Part shown: piece after piece, positions 56,366-64,000 of the stretch | How positions within the stretch are numbered: position 1 is the first letter of the stretch | Layout of the letters: every line of letters begins with the position of its first letter | Assembly: GCF_001015055.1 (NCBI RefSeq) | Contig: NZ_BBWZ01000021.1 | Location: 1-64,000, forward strand | Reading direction: 5' to 3' | Length of the DNA: 64,000 nucleotides | DNA from: Aneurinibacillus tyrosinisolvens | Lineage (GTDB): Bacteria; Bacillota; Bacilli; Aneurinibacillales; Aneurinibacillaceae | Translations under genes and position numbers: made by a program | The notes under the pieces: generated by a model | What the model saw: the letters and a program-made list of their open reading frames with translations, nothing else | What the model was told of the DNA's origin: nothing | Databases searched by the model: none

Positions 56366-56405
56366 CTCACTACTTCACCCTTTCGCGCGACTTATCTACT
56401 TATAA

Positions 56406-56432
56406 ATATCGGTAGAAATTAGAAGAAATTGC
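56406..56432 (-). promoter_or_regulatory. Possible sigma-D promoter of the ylqG-like gene
   Basis: ACCGATAT matches the -10 pattern well; the -35 at 15 bases reads GCAA, a weak match. Confidence 0.4.
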
Positions 56433-56444
56433 ACCAAATAAAGT

Positions 56445-56480
56445 AAAAACCACCTTTTCCTTAATTGGGAAAAAGTGGCC
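56445..56480 (-). terminator. Terminator of the flaG-fliD-fliS-fliT operon
   Basis: CCAC-TTTTCC and GGAAAA-GTGG arms followed by TTTTT on the minus strand, eight bases past fliT. Confidence 0.75.
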
Positions 56481-56487
56481 CTAGCAT

Positions 56488-56868
56488 TTACTTGGATTTT
56501 ATTGTTTTATCGACAAAAAAACCTTCACTTGCGTATCCTTTTGTATTATAAGAGGTGTGCATTCTCTTTGAAGCTCTTATTTTTCGCAGTTCAGAAGCAA
56601 ACGATTCTTTTTTTTGCTCCATTAGCTGTTTAATTTGTTTATCTTTCTCTATTAAAGAGGCTAAAAAAGAGTGCAGCTCTTCCTCCGCATACTCCCTCTC
56701 TGCCGCATTCACTGACCGATCTAACTCATTAACTTGCTGGATGATTTGCTCTCTTTTTTCCATATATTCATCGATGAGTTCTTCGTCTTCAGCATGCAAC
56801 GCCTGCTCAAGCTCATTCGTATACAGACTAAATCTCTCTAAAAGCATTCTCTTCTGATTAACAGACAT
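56488..56868 (-). CDS. fliT: FliT-like flagellar chaperone
   Basis: 126 residues from ATG 56868, nearly all helical with charged heptads (EDEELIDEYMEKREQIIQQ, LIEKDKQIKQLMEQKKES). Sequence identity in this family is low; the call rests on helical size and on its position straight after fliS, two bases past the fliS stop. FliT chaperones the FliD cap. A start at 56904 inside fliS is possible but has no good ribosome site. Confidence 0.75.
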   Translation of the reverse strand: MSVNQKRMLLERFSLYTNELEQALHAEDEELIDEYMEKREQIIQQVNELDRSVNAAEREYAEEELHSFLASLIEKDKQIKQLMEQKKESFASELRKIRASKRMHTSYNTKGYASEGFFVDKTIKSK

Positions 56869-56870
56869 AC

Positions 56871-57236
56871 TTATTTTTTCACCGATTTCATTGCTTCTGC
56901 CCATGTGATCGCAAACTCTTCAAAATATCCTTTTATTTCATCAAGAATAACCACGTCTTTTTTTACATTGGCTTCTATTAATCTTATTCTCATATAGTCG
57001 TACATAGATAAAAGATTGTTAGAAATAGCGTATTCCGTATTTAACGTAATAATTAACTCGCTAACAATTTCCTGGGCTTTCACGTTATATTTATGGGAAT
57101 CCTGAACATTCCCTTCTTCCAGCGCTCTCTTGGCCGCATTAATAAAGCGAACGCCGCCCTTATAGAGCATTAATGTTAATTCAGCCGGTGTCGCCGTATT
57201 TACTGAGTTCTGCTGGTAGGTTTGCTGTGCATTCAT
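56871..57236 (-). CDS. fliS: Flagellin export chaperone FliS
   Basis: 121 residues of the FliS four-helix bundle: QNSVNTATPAELTLMLYKGG, AQEIVSELIITLN and RLIEANVKKDVVILDEI. It binds flagellin C-termini and prevents polymerisation in the cytoplasm; in B. subtilis it also works with FliW and CsrA. It lies between fliD and fliT. Confidence 0.93.
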   Translation of the reverse strand: MNAQQTYQQNSVNTATPAELTLMLYKGGVRFINAAKRALEEGNVQDSHKYNVKAQEIVSELIITLNTEYAISNNLLSMYDYMRIRLIEANVKKDVVILDEIKGYFEEFAITWAEAMKSVKK

Positions 57237-57290
57237 GCTTTTTCTTCCCCCTGAGGTTTTTATTTACCTGTTGCTATGCAAAGAAACCAT

Positions 57291-58895
57291 TTACTTTGCA
57301 CTGCCGCCACCGCCAAATTGACCTGCTAACCACTGAGACTGGGAGTTCATTTTGCTCATCGCCTTCTCCATTGCACTAAATTTGTTCCAGTATCGATTTT
57401 CCTTATCTTTTAAGCGGACCTCCCACTTATCGATGTCAGATTGAATTCGACTAATACTTTTTCCGAGATAGCTATCGTCTGTATTAGTAAAAGTTGTGCT
57501 GCTTCCCGCTTGTTCACTAATATCTTTAATTGAATTATTAAGCTGAGTATATAACCGGTCGGCTAAACCGCTTTCGTTAAACTTTGTGGTAGCATCTGTA
57601 GAGGTACTGGACTTTGTAAACAAATCCATTACCTCCTGCGGGTTACTGCTAATCGCTCCCCTTAGTTTTTCTTCTGAAATATGAAGCTTTCCCTTCTCTT
57701 TATAGCCGCTTGTCTTGTTATTTTCGTCATACTCCCCGGCTGTAATTCCGATTTCGTCCAGTGTATCAAATTTGTTGTTAACTCCAGACCATTTGCCAGG
57801 TGATAATAAGGAAAGCCTCATTTGGTTCAAAGATTCGGAAATAATTGGGTCATGATAGAGCATCCCGCTTTTCGCTTTTGCTTCCCAGTTCTCAATATCT
57901 TTATCCTTCATTGCATCTTTTTCTTCTTTAATTAAAGGTTGAAAATCACGATATTTTTTCTCGGATATTTTAGTATTTAGCTTATCAATTACTTCATTAT
58001 ATTTATCTACAAACCCTTTAATAGAATCATAAATCGCATCTTCATCTGTCTTAACGCTGACCGTTGCGTAAACCGGTGGATTAGGAGAAGGGGGACTCGG
58101 TTCCTTCACCGTATACTCTACCCCATCGTACTTAAAGGTATTACTGTTAAATGAATGTTCAATTCCATTGATCCAAACTGTTACAGGTGAAACATCTAAT
58201 CCCCTCATGCCAGCTAATCCAAAATCATTCACTGCACTGCTAACAGTACCCGCACTTACTCCTAATATGTTACCTCCCGGCGGCGAGCCACCGACAACAA
58301 TTTTTGACGCTGCACTGGCAGTAGTAGACACCAGTGTAATCGATCTGTCGTCTGCGACGTAGTTAGCTTTGACCCCTGTAGTAAAAGAGGTTCCGTTAAT
58401 TTTATCAATTACACTTTTAATCGTATCAGTAGCGTCCACATTTATGGTCGCCTGATCTGTACCATTTCCTACTGTAAAAGAAAAAGGGGTAAACCCGCCT
58501 ACATCGGAGAATTTTGTGCTATCATTCGGAACAGACATGGCATGAGTAAATTTTACAGATGCAGGAATAGCGGGAGCAGCCAGTGAAGGACCTACTTCTA
58601 TTAAATACGCTGAAGCGGAAGGCGTTCCTACCGTTTTCGCTGCTATCTTCGTATCATTATCAGAGGTTACTTTCTTTTTAAGGAACGTGCTCTGTAAACG
58701 CAAGCTGGAAACCGTGTCTCTTAAGCTTGCCATAAGAGTATTCATTTCCCTGTAATCATCGCGTTTCCATTCTTCCTGCTGTTTCTTTTTGTACAACTTA
58801 TTTACCGGTGCTCTCTCGGCCTTCATTAAGTCTTTTACGATTGTGTCTGTATCAAGTCCGGAGGCTAAACCACTGAGACGCATAGGGCTCGACAT
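57291..58895 (-). CDS. fliD: Flagellar filament cap FliD
   Basis: 534 residues. The N-terminal FliD_N region (RLSGLASGLDTDTIVKDLMK) and the C-terminal coiled-coil D0/D1 region (KDKENRYWNKFSAMEKAMSK) are conserved, and the outer domain between is variable. Exported, it sits on the growing filament tip and folds flagellin. Preceded by flaG and followed by fliS, a single operon. Confidence 0.95.
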   Translation of the reverse strand: MSSPMRLSGLASGLDTDTIVKDLMKAERAPVNKLYKKKQQEEWKRDDYREMNTLMASLRDTVSSLRLQSTFLKKKVTSDNDTKIAAKTVGTPSASAYLIEVGPSLAAPAIPASVKFTHAMSVPNDSTKFSDVGGFTPFSFTVGNGTDQATINVDATDTIKSVIDKINGTSFTTGVKANYVADDRSITLVSTTASAASKIVVGGSPPGGNILGVSAGTVSSAVNDFGLAGMRGLDVSPVTVWINGIEHSFNSNTFKYDGVEYTVKEPSPPSPNPPVYATVSVKTDEDAIYDSIKGFVDKYNEVIDKLNTKISEKKYRDFQPLIKEEKDAMKDKDIENWEAKAKSGMLYHDPIISESLNQMRLSLLSPGKWSGVNNKFDTLDEIGITAGEYDENNKTSGYKEKGKLHISEEKLRGAISSNPQEVMDLFTKSSTSTDATTKFNESGLADRLYTQLNNSIKDISEQAGSSTTFTNTDDSYLGKSISRIQSDIDKWEVRLKDKENRYWNKFSAMEKAMSKMNSQSQWLAGQFGGGGSAK

Positions 58896-58907
58896 GATAA
58901 TTCCCCC

Positions 58908-59279
58908 TTATATTTTTTTATCGAGAAAAAATCCAACCATCTCTCTTAATTTCGCATGTAAATCTAACACATATTTAGGCGGAACTTCCTTTACTACTTC
59001 CTTTGTAATCTTGTTTTCAACAACGGCATACCATTCTCCGCTTTTTTCGTGGAATTTGAGTGTAAAGCCAGTGTTCAATCCATCAAAAATTGCGTTGGCG
59101 GACTTTTCGATTCTGTCCCGTTCTTTTTCATCTACCAGATTTCTCGTTTCCCTGGGCTCGTTATCCTGTAAGACCCCGGTTTCTTCCGGCTTTCTGTCCC
59201 TTGTTTCATTCACTGGTATTTCGCTTACTACTCTTGGTGTCGACACATTGCTGTTTACGTGTAACGGCAAATTAGTCAT
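58908..59279 (-). CDS. flaG: FlaG family flagellar protein
   Basis: 123 residues. The first 50 are polar and disordered; residues 60-120 match FlaG (FTLKFHEKSGEWYAVVENK and EVVKEVPPKYVLDLHAKLRE). The role in Gram-positive flagella is unclear; it is linked to filament length elsewhere. First gene of the operon with fliD, fliS and fliT, with a good sigma-D promoter upstream. Confidence 0.9.
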   Translation of the reverse strand: MTNLPLHVNSNVSTPRVVSEIPVNETRDRKPEETGVLQDNEPRETRNLVDEKERDRIEKSANAIFDGLNTGFTLKFHEKSGEWYAVVENKITKEVVKEVPPKYVLDLHAKLREMVGFFLDKKI

Positions 59280-59318
59280 AAAGGATGCCTCCGATAAGAT
59301 AAGTAGTTATTAGTATTT

Positions 59319-59345
59319 GTATCGGATATTTCAAGGTAGTTTTTA
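59319..59345 (-). promoter_or_regulatory. Sigma-D promoter of flaG-fliD-fliS-fliT
   Basis: TAAA, 15 bases, TCCGATAC on the minus strand, one or two bases from the B. subtilis consensus. Confidence 0.75.
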
Positions 59346-59392
59346 ACAACGAAACTCCTTTAGCAGATTTATTAATAGGGTTATGGGCTTAA

Positions 59393-59761
59393 TTAATAAA
59401 TAATGTATGGCTGGATGTTCCGTTCTACTTCTTCTTTCCATCCAATATAGACAGGATAAAATTGCAAGCTTATTTGATGCAGTATTATATTTATGTCCCC
59501 GTCTTCATAGAAAGCAACAACATGATTAATCTCTTTGTTTAAACTATCTGACATTGCTTCGATTTGATTTTCTGGAAGTTTATTAATAAATACCTGTAAA
59601 GCATGCTCTATTGAGTAAATAGCCTCTACCACGTCGCCCATTAAAATCTTCGTTTCTTCAAGTTTTCCTTCCTCAAGAAGATTTTTAACATGAAGGAGTG
59701 CTTCGTGTGTAGTTTCCAAGAGGTCCACAATTCGCCTTATTACATCTATATATCTTTCCAT
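59393..59761 (-). CDS. Unknown small helical protein in the flagellar cluster
   Basis: 122 residues, predicted mostly helical and acidic, no membrane span. Segments such as LLETTHEALLHVKNLLEEGK and GDVVEAIYSIEHALQVFINK resemble chaperone-like helical bundles, but I recognise no family with certainty. It lies between fliB and flaG, 34 bases after fliB, so it is likely co-expressed with the methylase. A role as a FliB or flagellin helper is inference. Confidence 0.7.
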   Translation of the reverse strand: MERYIDVIRRIVDLLETTHEALLHVKNLLEEGKLEETKILMGDVVEAIYSIEHALQVFINKLPENQIEAMSDSLNKEINHVVAFYEDGDINIILHQISLQFYPVYIGWKEEVERNIQPYIIY

Positions 59762-59795
59762 GGATAGACCTTTCCTATATAAAACAGTTTGTTCA

Positions 59796-61037
59796 TTAGT
59801 TTTTAATCAATATTGCCATGTACGCCATCGTGGTTACTTCGTTCTGCTTAAGTAAATCGTAAACTTTTTTTAAATATAACGGGTTATGTTCAACCGTTTT
59901 AGCGAAAGATTGAATAAGTTTTATAACCAGTTCAGCAGTCAACCCTTTATGAAACGCCGACATGCCAATCAGATGCATTTTTATGAGCGCGTAATGGATA
60001 ACAAGCATTACATAATTATCAAACAGATTTTCGTGTCCGGTAAACGGGAAGAGGTTTTTGAACACATAGTTGACAAGGTAGTTCTCCATGATATATTCAT
60101 GCTCATTCATAAAAGGCTGGTAGGTATTCATGTATGCTTGTCTATACTTTTCAGAAGTTTCCTCAACGGTTGCCTCCTTTGAGATTTCAAGGCCATGTAA
60201 GAACTGTGCAAAACACTCGAAATATCTACCGCTATTGATTCCTTGAGAGGCACGAATATCTGATAGCTCTTTTAAAAGTTTTACCTGAATGGCTACATCT
60301 ACAGGAATTTTCTCAAGACTTTCCTTAAAGACTCCACCTGAGATTAAATTTGTATAAGAAGCGATGAGTTCAGGGATTTCATCCAGTTGTCCTGCCTCCA
60401 TATACTCGTTTAACTTCTGATAAAACATTCCCGTTATGATTAACCGGTCAGATAATGAATACTTACGATTTTGGAGAAGCTGAATGGTAAATATCCGCAG
60501 CTCCCAGAAATACTTCTCCGCTCGATGGGCTACATTTTTGTTTGATGAACCCACCTGTCTGCTTACTATATTCCGAGCATGTATTGATTCCTCCACCTCA
60601 TCAAACTCTATTCCTTCTGGATTCAAGAGTGCAAGACGTGCTGCCTGCGGACAGGACATTGTTGCAGACTTCTCCAACAGATTATTTACGATATTAGACG
60701 TTCTCGGATATGTCGTACATACATCTGAAAGATACTCTTCTCCTACCTTCAACTGGATCGTACACAGCTTTTCCTCCGTTAACATGGGGCAAGTTGAATC
60801 ATTATTTAAGTTAATTTTCGCGTAATTTCCATCTGTAGGGTTGGAACGGTTCCGCTTTACCTTACTATTTAGCAAGGGTGTTAGTTCCTTATCACGAATC
60901 TTGTTGTATTTTTTGTAAGTGTTCCGATCAATATCCACACGCCAGCCGATACAACAGCTGTCTTCGCATTCAGATCCGATGCACATAAATTCGTTCATAT
61001 AAGCAGGAACCAGGGCAAGCCGATTCTTCTTTGTCAT
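59796..61037 (-). CDS. fliB: Flagellin lysine-N-methylase FliB
   Basis: 413 residues. FliB methylates surface lysines of flagellin. The cysteine cluster typical of the family is present: CIGSECEDSCCIGW near residue 18, then CPMLTEEKLC, DVCTTYPR and MSCPQAARL. These may bind a metal or iron-sulfur centre. The remainder is helical. It would act on the flagellins encoded at both ends of this cluster. The gene is clearly richer in A and T than the biosynthetic genes of the window. Confidence 0.88.
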   Translation of the reverse strand: MTKKNRLALVPAYMNEFMCIGSECEDSCCIGWRVDIDRNTYKKYNKIRDKELTPLLNSKVKRNRSNPTDGNYAKINLNNDSTCPMLTEEKLCTIQLKVGEEYLSDVCTTYPRTSNIVNNLLEKSATMSCPQAARLALLNPEGIEFDEVEESIHARNIVSRQVGSSNKNVAHRAEKYFWELRIFTIQLLQNRKYSLSDRLIITGMFYQKLNEYMEAGQLDEIPELIASYTNLISGGVFKESLEKIPVDVAIQVKLLKELSDIRASQGINSGRYFECFAQFLHGLEISKEATVEETSEKYRQAYMNTYQPFMNEHEYIMENYLVNYVFKNLFPFTGHENLFDNYVMLVIHYALIKMHLIGMSAFHKGLTAELVIKLIQSFAKTVEHNPLYLKKVYDLLKQNEVTTMAYMAILIKN

Positions 61038-61090
61038 AAAAGGACCTCATTTCTATTGTTACCTATACTTATAAATGGCTTCTCTTTAAA

Positions 61091-61117
61091 GTATCGGCAT
61101 GAGTAGACTTAGAGTAT
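61091..61117 (-). promoter_or_regulatory. Possible sigma-D promoter of fliB
   Basis: GCCGATAC is close to the perfect -10, but the -35 at 15 bases is ATAC (TATA at 16). Confidence 0.35.
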
Positions 61118-61180
61118 AGGGGACACAAAGAAAAATGTTGCATATCAATCAAGCGAGCAATAGCATAAAACTCCTCATAC

Positions 61181-61212
61181 AAAAAAGAGACTTCGGCCAT
61201 TCCAAAGTCTCT
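61181..61212 (-). terminator. Terminator of the small HTH gene
   Basis: AGAGACTT and AAGTCTCT, 8-bp stem, followed by six T on the minus strand. Confidence 0.75.
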
Positions 61213-61229
61213 TGTTCGAGATAACAAAG

Positions 61230-61427
61230 TTATTCCTTATATTTAAGGGAGCCTTCACGCACGTATTTTACGATTTTACTTACAGGTATACCGGTGGCAT
61301 TAGCCACGTCTATCGCATTCGAGTGGGGGTGCTGCCGTAAATATTCCCTTGCTCTTTTGTAATCTTCACGCTCTTTCTCCTCTTCTTCAATGTAAAAGCG
61401 CTTCGAACTCTCTGTACTCATCCCCAT
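61230..61427 (-). CDS. Small HTH protein like the C-terminal part of YvyF
   Basis: 65 residues. After a charged helix (EEEEKEREDYKRAREYL) comes a helix-turn-helix: HPHSNAIDVANATGIPVSKI and VKYVREGSL. This matches the C-terminal half of the flagellar operon protein YvyF (TIGR03826 type), whose N-terminal zinc ribbon is missing here. It is probably a DNA- or RNA-binding motility regulator; direct evidence is lacking. Single-gene unit with its own terminator. Confidence 0.7.
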   Translation of the reverse strand: MGMSTESSKRFYIEEEEKEREDYKRAREYLRQHPHSNAIDVANATGIPVSKIVKYVREGSLKYKE

Positions 61428-61528
61428 CTCTCCTTACATTCCGTTCTGGCTACGATCTTCTTATATAAAGAATAAACCAACGAATGCGAAATGAAAAGTT
61501 TGAAATCCATTTAAGAAAGCGTTTTTCA

Positions 61529-62317
61529 TTACCGGTGACTTTTGATTTCCTCCTCTTCTAATTTCCACTCTAGTTCCTTCACATAGAATGTTAGCTCCTC
61601 CAGTTTTTCTTTTATCTCTATTACTTCTTTAGCGAGATGTTCTTCTTCAGGCATTTCATCCTTACTCATTGATTTTGGTGCAGGAAGAAGGCCAATGAAT
61701 CGAGCAAGACATATCATTGTCATGAATAACCCGATTACGGCCTGAAAAAGCAGGACTGAATGCCAATAGTTGATACTAGACAATGTTTCCGAACTAATAC
61801 TGTTAGAGCCAAATCCTACCATGGTTAAAAAGCTGTACATAAACGTTCCAAATAATGTACTGGTTGCCCCTTTCGGTAAAAATGAGGGGAATATTGCGGA
61901 AATCCATAGGTATGAGGCGGCAAACCAAAATATAATTTCAGCATAGTTATGTAATAAAAGAATAACCATTCTTCGGTAGCTTTTAACAGCATAGTTTTGA
62001 TTTTCATACGGATCAAAAAACAAGACATTTACTTGATAAACGATAATTTCAAACACCCGTAAAAAACCGTAAGCAAAAAACAAAACTACTGTCCATTTAG
62101 GAAGTATATGTACATATTGTGCAAAGAGAAAAAATAAAAAAGAGGCAAACGTGTGTCCCATTACCCAGTATTCAACAAACCGATAGGGGTTTTCTTGAAA
62201 ATGGGGAACTTTCTTGACATATTCAAAGACAGAAATCTTGCGTAGTATCTGAAAGACTTGTTTCCAGAATGAGATAACCACAGAATATTCCTTTTCTGCT
62301 GTGTTTTCTTCTTTCAA
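61529..62317 (-). CDS. Ion-channel-like membrane protein
   Basis: 262 residues. Spans are at about 50-70, 75-100, 118-145 and 190-215. Between the third and fourth lies a re-entrant pore-like segment with TMVGFG, a variant of the potassium filter TVGYG (Ion_trans_2 type). The C-terminal 40 residues are a charged coiled coil (LAKEVIEIKEKLEELTFYVK), suited to tetramer assembly. Start is TTG 62317 behind GGGAGGG. Selectivity for potassium is inferred from the filter alone. It lies between flagellar genes. Confidence 0.75.
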   Translation of the reverse strand: MKEENTAEKEYSVVISFWKQVFQILRKISVFEYVKKVPHFQENPYRFVEYWVMGHTFASFLFFLFAQYVHILPKWTVVLFFAYGFLRVFEIIVYQVNVLFFDPYENQNYAVKSYRRMVILLLHNYAEIIFWFAASYLWISAIFPSFLPKGATSTLFGTFMYSFLTMVGFGSNSISSETLSSINYWHSVLLFQAVIGLFMTMICLARFIGLLPAPKSMSKDEMPEEEHLAKEVIEIKEKLEELTFYVKELEWKLEEEEIKSHR

Positions 62318-62381
62318 TATTATATCCCTCCCTCTATATCCCTTTTATATCTTTGTTATTTTTCTAGTGAAAAATATGTTT

Positions 62382-62413
62382 AAAAAAGAGACCCTGGAAT
62401 ATCCAGAGTCTCT
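62382..62413 (-). terminator. Terminator of the main flagellin gene
   Basis: AGAGAC-CTGG and CCAG-GTCTCT arms, then six T on the minus strand. Confidence 0.85.
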
Positions 62414-62429
62414 CTTGTTGAGTGTGGAA

Positions 62430-63893
62430 TTATCCACGGAGTAATTGAAGTACGCCTTGAGGCTGTTGGTTTGCTTGAGCAAGCATAGCTTGAGCAGCTT
62501 GAGCAAGAATGTTGTTCTTAGTTTGATTCATTACTTCTTTGGCCATATCTACATCACGAACACGAGATTCAGATGCAGTTAGGTTCTCAGAAGAAGTATT
62601 CAAGTTAGCGATGGTGTGCTCTAAACGGTTTTGATAAGCACCAAGCTTTGAACGTTCTTCGGATACTTTTTTAATTGCCGAATCAACTGTAGTAATCGCT
62701 GTGTTTGCAGATGATTGAGTACTTACATCTACACCAGCTTGAGCAACCGCTTGTGCAGTAACCGTACCTGCATTAGTAGTTGCAGCACTAGATGCTTGAG
62801 CATTAACAACCTGTGTTGCAGTAGCAGCACCACCTAAACTACCAAATGAAGATGAAGAAATTTTCATTGTTTGTGCTGTAGCAGCATTTCCGATTGTTAC
62901 ATCTTGCATATCGGAATATACAGTTGCCGCAGAACCAATATTTACAGCACCACTAGTTTGTAATTGTAGAGTATTATTTTTAGCGGCAAAGTCAACAGAA
63001 ACTTGATTTCCAACAGCGGTTGTGGCAGTAAGCTGTACTGTAACACCTTTATAAACAAACTCACCACCACCAGCTACTTGTGTAGTATTAACTGCTGTCC
63101 AAGTTGTACCACCATCAGTAGAAACTTGAGCTGCAGTAGCTTGGTTACCAACGTTTACAGCAGTAACTTTAAATGTAGCGGACTCGTTTCGAGCACCAGT
63201 AAATGCGTTAGCGCCAGTAAAAGTTGCAGCTTGACCTGCTGTTTGGGTAGCAGTTGAAGCATTAGCTGTAACCACAATCTTATATGTGTCAGCTACCAGT
63301 CCACGACCTAAACCAGCATTTGTAACTCCAGCAGCAGTTAGGCCAGTTGTACTTGCATTAAATGCACCAGCAACGTTTACATTCGCAGCAACTCCAAGGC
63401 TGAATGCATCCATTGCGTTAACTGCTAATCCAATACTTTGTCCCGCATTTGCACCGATATGGAAAGTATCATTTAATCCACCGGCAAGTAGGTTTTGAGT
63501 ATTGAATTCAGTTGTATTTGAGATGCGTGTAATTTCCTTTGCTAGCTGATCAACTTCAGATTGGATTTTCGAACGATCATCAGCAGTGTTTGTGTCAGTA
63601 GAAGATTGAACTGCTAGTTCGCGCATACGTTGAAGGATACTGTGGGTTTCGTTTAACGCACCTTCAGCCGTTTGAATCATAGAAATTGCATCTTGAGAGT
63701 TACGGGAAGCTTGATCCAAACCACGGATTTGGCCGCGCATTTTTTCAGAGATAGCAAGACCAGCAGCGTCATCTCCAGCACGGTTAATGCGAAGACCGGA
63801 AGACAGCTTCTCAATGGACTTGCTTGTGTTTTCGTTGTTTGTAGACAACTGACGATACGTATTAAGAGACGTAATATTGTGGTTAATTCTCAT
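62430..63893 (-). CDS. hag: Main flagellin, 487 residues
   Basis: Conserved ends: [40 protein letters not shown] and C-terminal GAYQNRLEHTIANLN with [13 protein letters not shown]. The centre (about residues 175-390) is made largely of Ala, Thr, Val, Asn and Gly, with few charges, a composition unlike its flanks. In B. subtilis hag precedes flaG-fliD; the same order holds here. AAGGAGG precedes the ATG, and a CsrA-type hairpin lies 31 bases upstream, indicating FliW-CsrA homeostasis. Confidence 0.95.
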   Translation of the reverse strand: MRINHNITSLNTYRQLSTNNENTSKSIEKLSSGLRINRAGDDAAGLAISEKMRGQIRGLDQASRNSQDAISMIQTAEGALNETHSILQRMRELAVQSSTDTNTADDRSKIQSEVDQLAKEITRISNTTEFNTQNLLAGGLNDTFHIGANAGQSIGLAVNAMDAFSLGVAANVNVAGAFNASTTGLTAAGVTNAGLGRGLVADTYKIVVTANASTATQTAGQAATFTGANAFTGARNESATFKVTAVNVGNQATAAQVSTDGGTTWTAVNTTQVAGGGEFVYKGVTVQLTATTAVGNQVSVDFAAKNNTLQLQTSGAVNIGSAATVYSDMQDVTIGNAATAQTMKISSSSFGSLGGAATATQVVNAQASSAATTNAGTVTAQAVAQAGVDVSTQSSANTAITTVDSAIKKVSEERSKLGAYQNRLEHTIANLNTSSENLTASESRVRDVDMAKEVMNQTKNNILAQAAQAMLAQANQQPQGVLQLLRG

Positions 63894-63900
63894 GATAATT

Positions 63901-63938
63901 TTCCTCCTTGAAATTTTGTTCCTCCCACGTCCCTGTGG
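63901..63938 (-). promoter_or_regulatory. CsrA-type binding sites in the flagellin leader
   Basis: CCACAGGGACGTGG (63925-63938) folds into a 4-bp stem with AGGGAC in the loop, and the ribosome site AAGGAGGA (near 63902-63909) gives the second GGA. B. subtilis hag has the same two-site layout (BS1 hairpin plus BS2 at the ribosome site), where CsrA blocks translation until FliW titrates it. Confidence 0.7.
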
Positions 63939-64000
63939 TCGGATTCTTCTGGAATCACTACATTACACCCGTCGCGCGCCGTATGTATAGGTAATGTTCC

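Noticed and set aside
1-64000. CRISPR arrays, tRNA, rRNA or prophage
   Set aside because: I saw no regularly spaced repeats, no cloverleaf-like or 16S/23S segments and no phage structural genes while reading both strands. Short ncRNAs cannot be excluded by eye.

Overview
The window looks like the chromosome of an endospore-forming, flagellated member of the Bacillales, most like the Brevibacillus/Aneurinibacillus group. That genus-level placement is inference from gene content and order; no rRNA is present to test it. Nearly all genes lie on the minus strand, and their order follows a region known from Bacillus subtilis: hag-flaG-fliD-fliS-fliT-hpf-secA-prfB-cccB-(yvjA)-ftsE-ftsX-ctpB-minJ-csbA-uvrB-uvrA-hprK-lgt-ppaX-yvoF-hisZGDBHAF(IE). 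Read right to left, the window is this conserved backbone with several insertions.

Region by region: 0.2-6.8 kb is the histidine operon hisZ-G-D-B-H-A-F-IE, with its own promoter and a striking leader palindrome. 6.9-10 kb is hprK-lgt-ppaX-acetyltransferase. 10-11.6 kb holds two plus-strand genes, an SH3 lipoprotein and a MaoC-like hotdog protein. 11.7-16.6 kb is uvrBA with an SOS (LexA) box. 16.6-19.6 kb is an accessory patch between uvrB and csbA: a DUF4395 membrane protein, decayed IS231-like and IS630-like transposases, an orphan protein and a gene broken by two in-frame TGA codons. 19.6-25.6 kb is the division/envelope group csbA, minJ, ctpB, an EnvC-like M23 hydrolase activator, ftsX and ftsE.

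25.8-37.6 kb is arginine biosynthesis: argCBD-carAB-argF and argGH, each behind a promoter that carries an ARG-box-like operator. argJ is absent, and a stand-alone DnaA domain I protein lies between the two units. 37.7-39.8 kb has a secreted His-tailed protein frameshifted at a seven-base homopolymer, and a lipoprotein cytochrome c. 39.8-46.3 kb has a split transketolase, a remnant of yvjA, prfB with its programmed frameshift, secA and hpf. 46.4-50.9 kb has an HD-GYP gene preceded by a decayed paralogue, a cold-shock gene, half of an amino-acid ABC importer and a gutted Rpn-type nuclease gene.

50.9-64 kb is flagellar: a second flagellin with its own FliS-like chaperone, a YlqG/YlqH-type pair, fliT-fliS-fliD-flaG, a small helical unknown, FliB flagellin lysine methylase, a YvyF-like HTH protein, a four-helix ion-channel-like protein, and the main flagellin. 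Sigma-D-type promoters and a CsrA-type leader hairpin on the main flagellin suggest that the post-transcriptional flagellin control known in B. subtilis also works here.

I saw no CRISPR array, rRNA, tRNA or intact prophage. The observations I rate most worth follow-up are the orphan DnaA-domain protein, the channel inside the flagellar cluster, the second-flagellin cassette, the homopolymer-switchable His-rich tail and the several precisely datable gene remnants.
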